In this document: piece by piece, positions 22,501 to 22,928 of the stretch
Layout of the letters: each line of letters opens with the position of its first letter
Position numbering within the stretch: position 1 is the first letter of the stretch
Assembly: GCA_003427395.1 (NCBI GenBank)
Contig: BFEA01000246.1
Location: forward strand, 1,435,273 to 1,458,200
Direction of reading: 5' to 3'
DNA from: Chara braunii
Taxonomy: Eukaryota > Streptophyta > Charophyceae > Charales > Characeae
Length of the DNA: 22,928 bases
Position numbers and translations under genes: made by a program
The notes under the pieces: model-generated
What the model saw: the letters and a program-made list of their open reading frames with translations, nothing else
Database searches by the model: none
What the model was told of the DNA's origin: nothing

Positions 22501-22928
22501 TATCTAAAGGCCGTCGCCCTTATAAAACAAAAGAAAGAATAAAAAAGAGGCAAACCCAAGAGCAAGAAAAAAGAGAGCTTGCCAACTATGTTCAATCCCT
22601 GACCCGTTATCTCATCATGACCTCCGTCTTTATCGCGACTCCTGTTCATCTCGAGTCCTATTCAGTCAAGTTAACGATGAGAACAAGGAAGGAAGAAAAA
22701 AAGGGGACAAAAAGCAACAAAAAAGAAAGGGGGAAAAAAAACAGAACGAGCATCGTTGAGATTACGCTACATGGATGAAATCAGGGCCGCAAAAAAAAGT
22801 TCAAGGAAGACATATCGAAGATCACGAACAGTCATGCGCAAGGTAGTCCCTGGGTCGACCAAATGCATCATCTGGAAAATCACTCTTCCATCTCGTAACA
22901 TCTTTTTGCTACTTCCTATTTCTAAGCC

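Larger units (their letters stand above)
19697..22928 (-). other. 5' flank or 5' introns of CESA
   Basis: Apart from the candidate exon 21299-21369 I see no coding sequence. Contents: A-rich and C-rich tracts near 19840-20060, a 47-bp duplication (20230 and 20369), a 35-base A-run, three SINE copies, CT repeats, (AATA)n near 21950-21985, and AAACTTGGGCCCC repeats at 22115-22160. By eye, the minus strand has almost no CxxC pairs here, so no RING exon. Confidence 0.6.

Noticed and set aside
1-22928. CRISPR array, bacterial operon, ribosome-binding sites or phage genes
   Set aside because: Spliceosomal introns, SINEs and a plant CESA show a nuclear eukaryotic genome; the repeats present are tandem or dispersed, not spaced like CRISPR.

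Overview
This is a eukaryotic plant-lineage window. It holds one recognisable protein-coding gene: a cellulose synthase (CESA) on the minus strand. The gene is cut into many short exons separated by introns full of transposon debris. I located 15 exons that join in consistent phase with GT-AG introns, running from about 19,696 down to 822 and coding about 652 residues. The chain includes the N-terminal DPxK/YGYGSVxW block, TM1-TM2, DDG, the plant-conserved region (P-CR), DCD, the class-specific region (CSR), TED and QVLR(W). The last exon ends inside QxxRW, so the C-terminal membrane domain lies beyond position 1. The 5' end is not settled.

Organism: P-CR and CSR are streptophyte CESA features. 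The short, divergent CSR, the long repeat-rich introns, the SINEs and the GA/CT microsatellites suggest an early-diverging streptophyte. A charophyte alga such as Chara is my best guess; this is inference.

Layout in gene order (high to low coordinate). 19.7-22.9 kb: 5' flank or first introns, with three copies of a tRNA-derived SINE, a long CT repeat and one candidate N-terminal exon (21,299-21,369). 14.4-19.7 kb: exons 1-4, with introns holding two foldback MITEs, SINE tails and a 10-bp minisatellite. 10.5-14.4 kb: exons 5-7, with a full-length SINE flanked by an 18-bp target-site duplication and a U6 snRNA-like sequence. 7.0-8.2 kb: exons 8-10, the densest coding part. 2.3-6.2 kb: exons 11-14, with an intron holding LTR-like sequence and an AT-rich tandem repeat. 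0.8-2.3 kb: exon 15, a third MITE and a diverged SINE-like element.

Most notable: (1) exon 12, a 35-codon phase-0/phase-0 cassette that adds about 34 residues to the CSR and can be skipped in frame; (2) no RING zinc-finger exon seen anywhere upstream in the window; (3) a three-copy family of about 110-bp TA-flanked foldback elements; (4) an intact-looking tRNA-derived SINE; (5) a U6 copy with an A-rich tail. I found no convincing gene on the plus strand.
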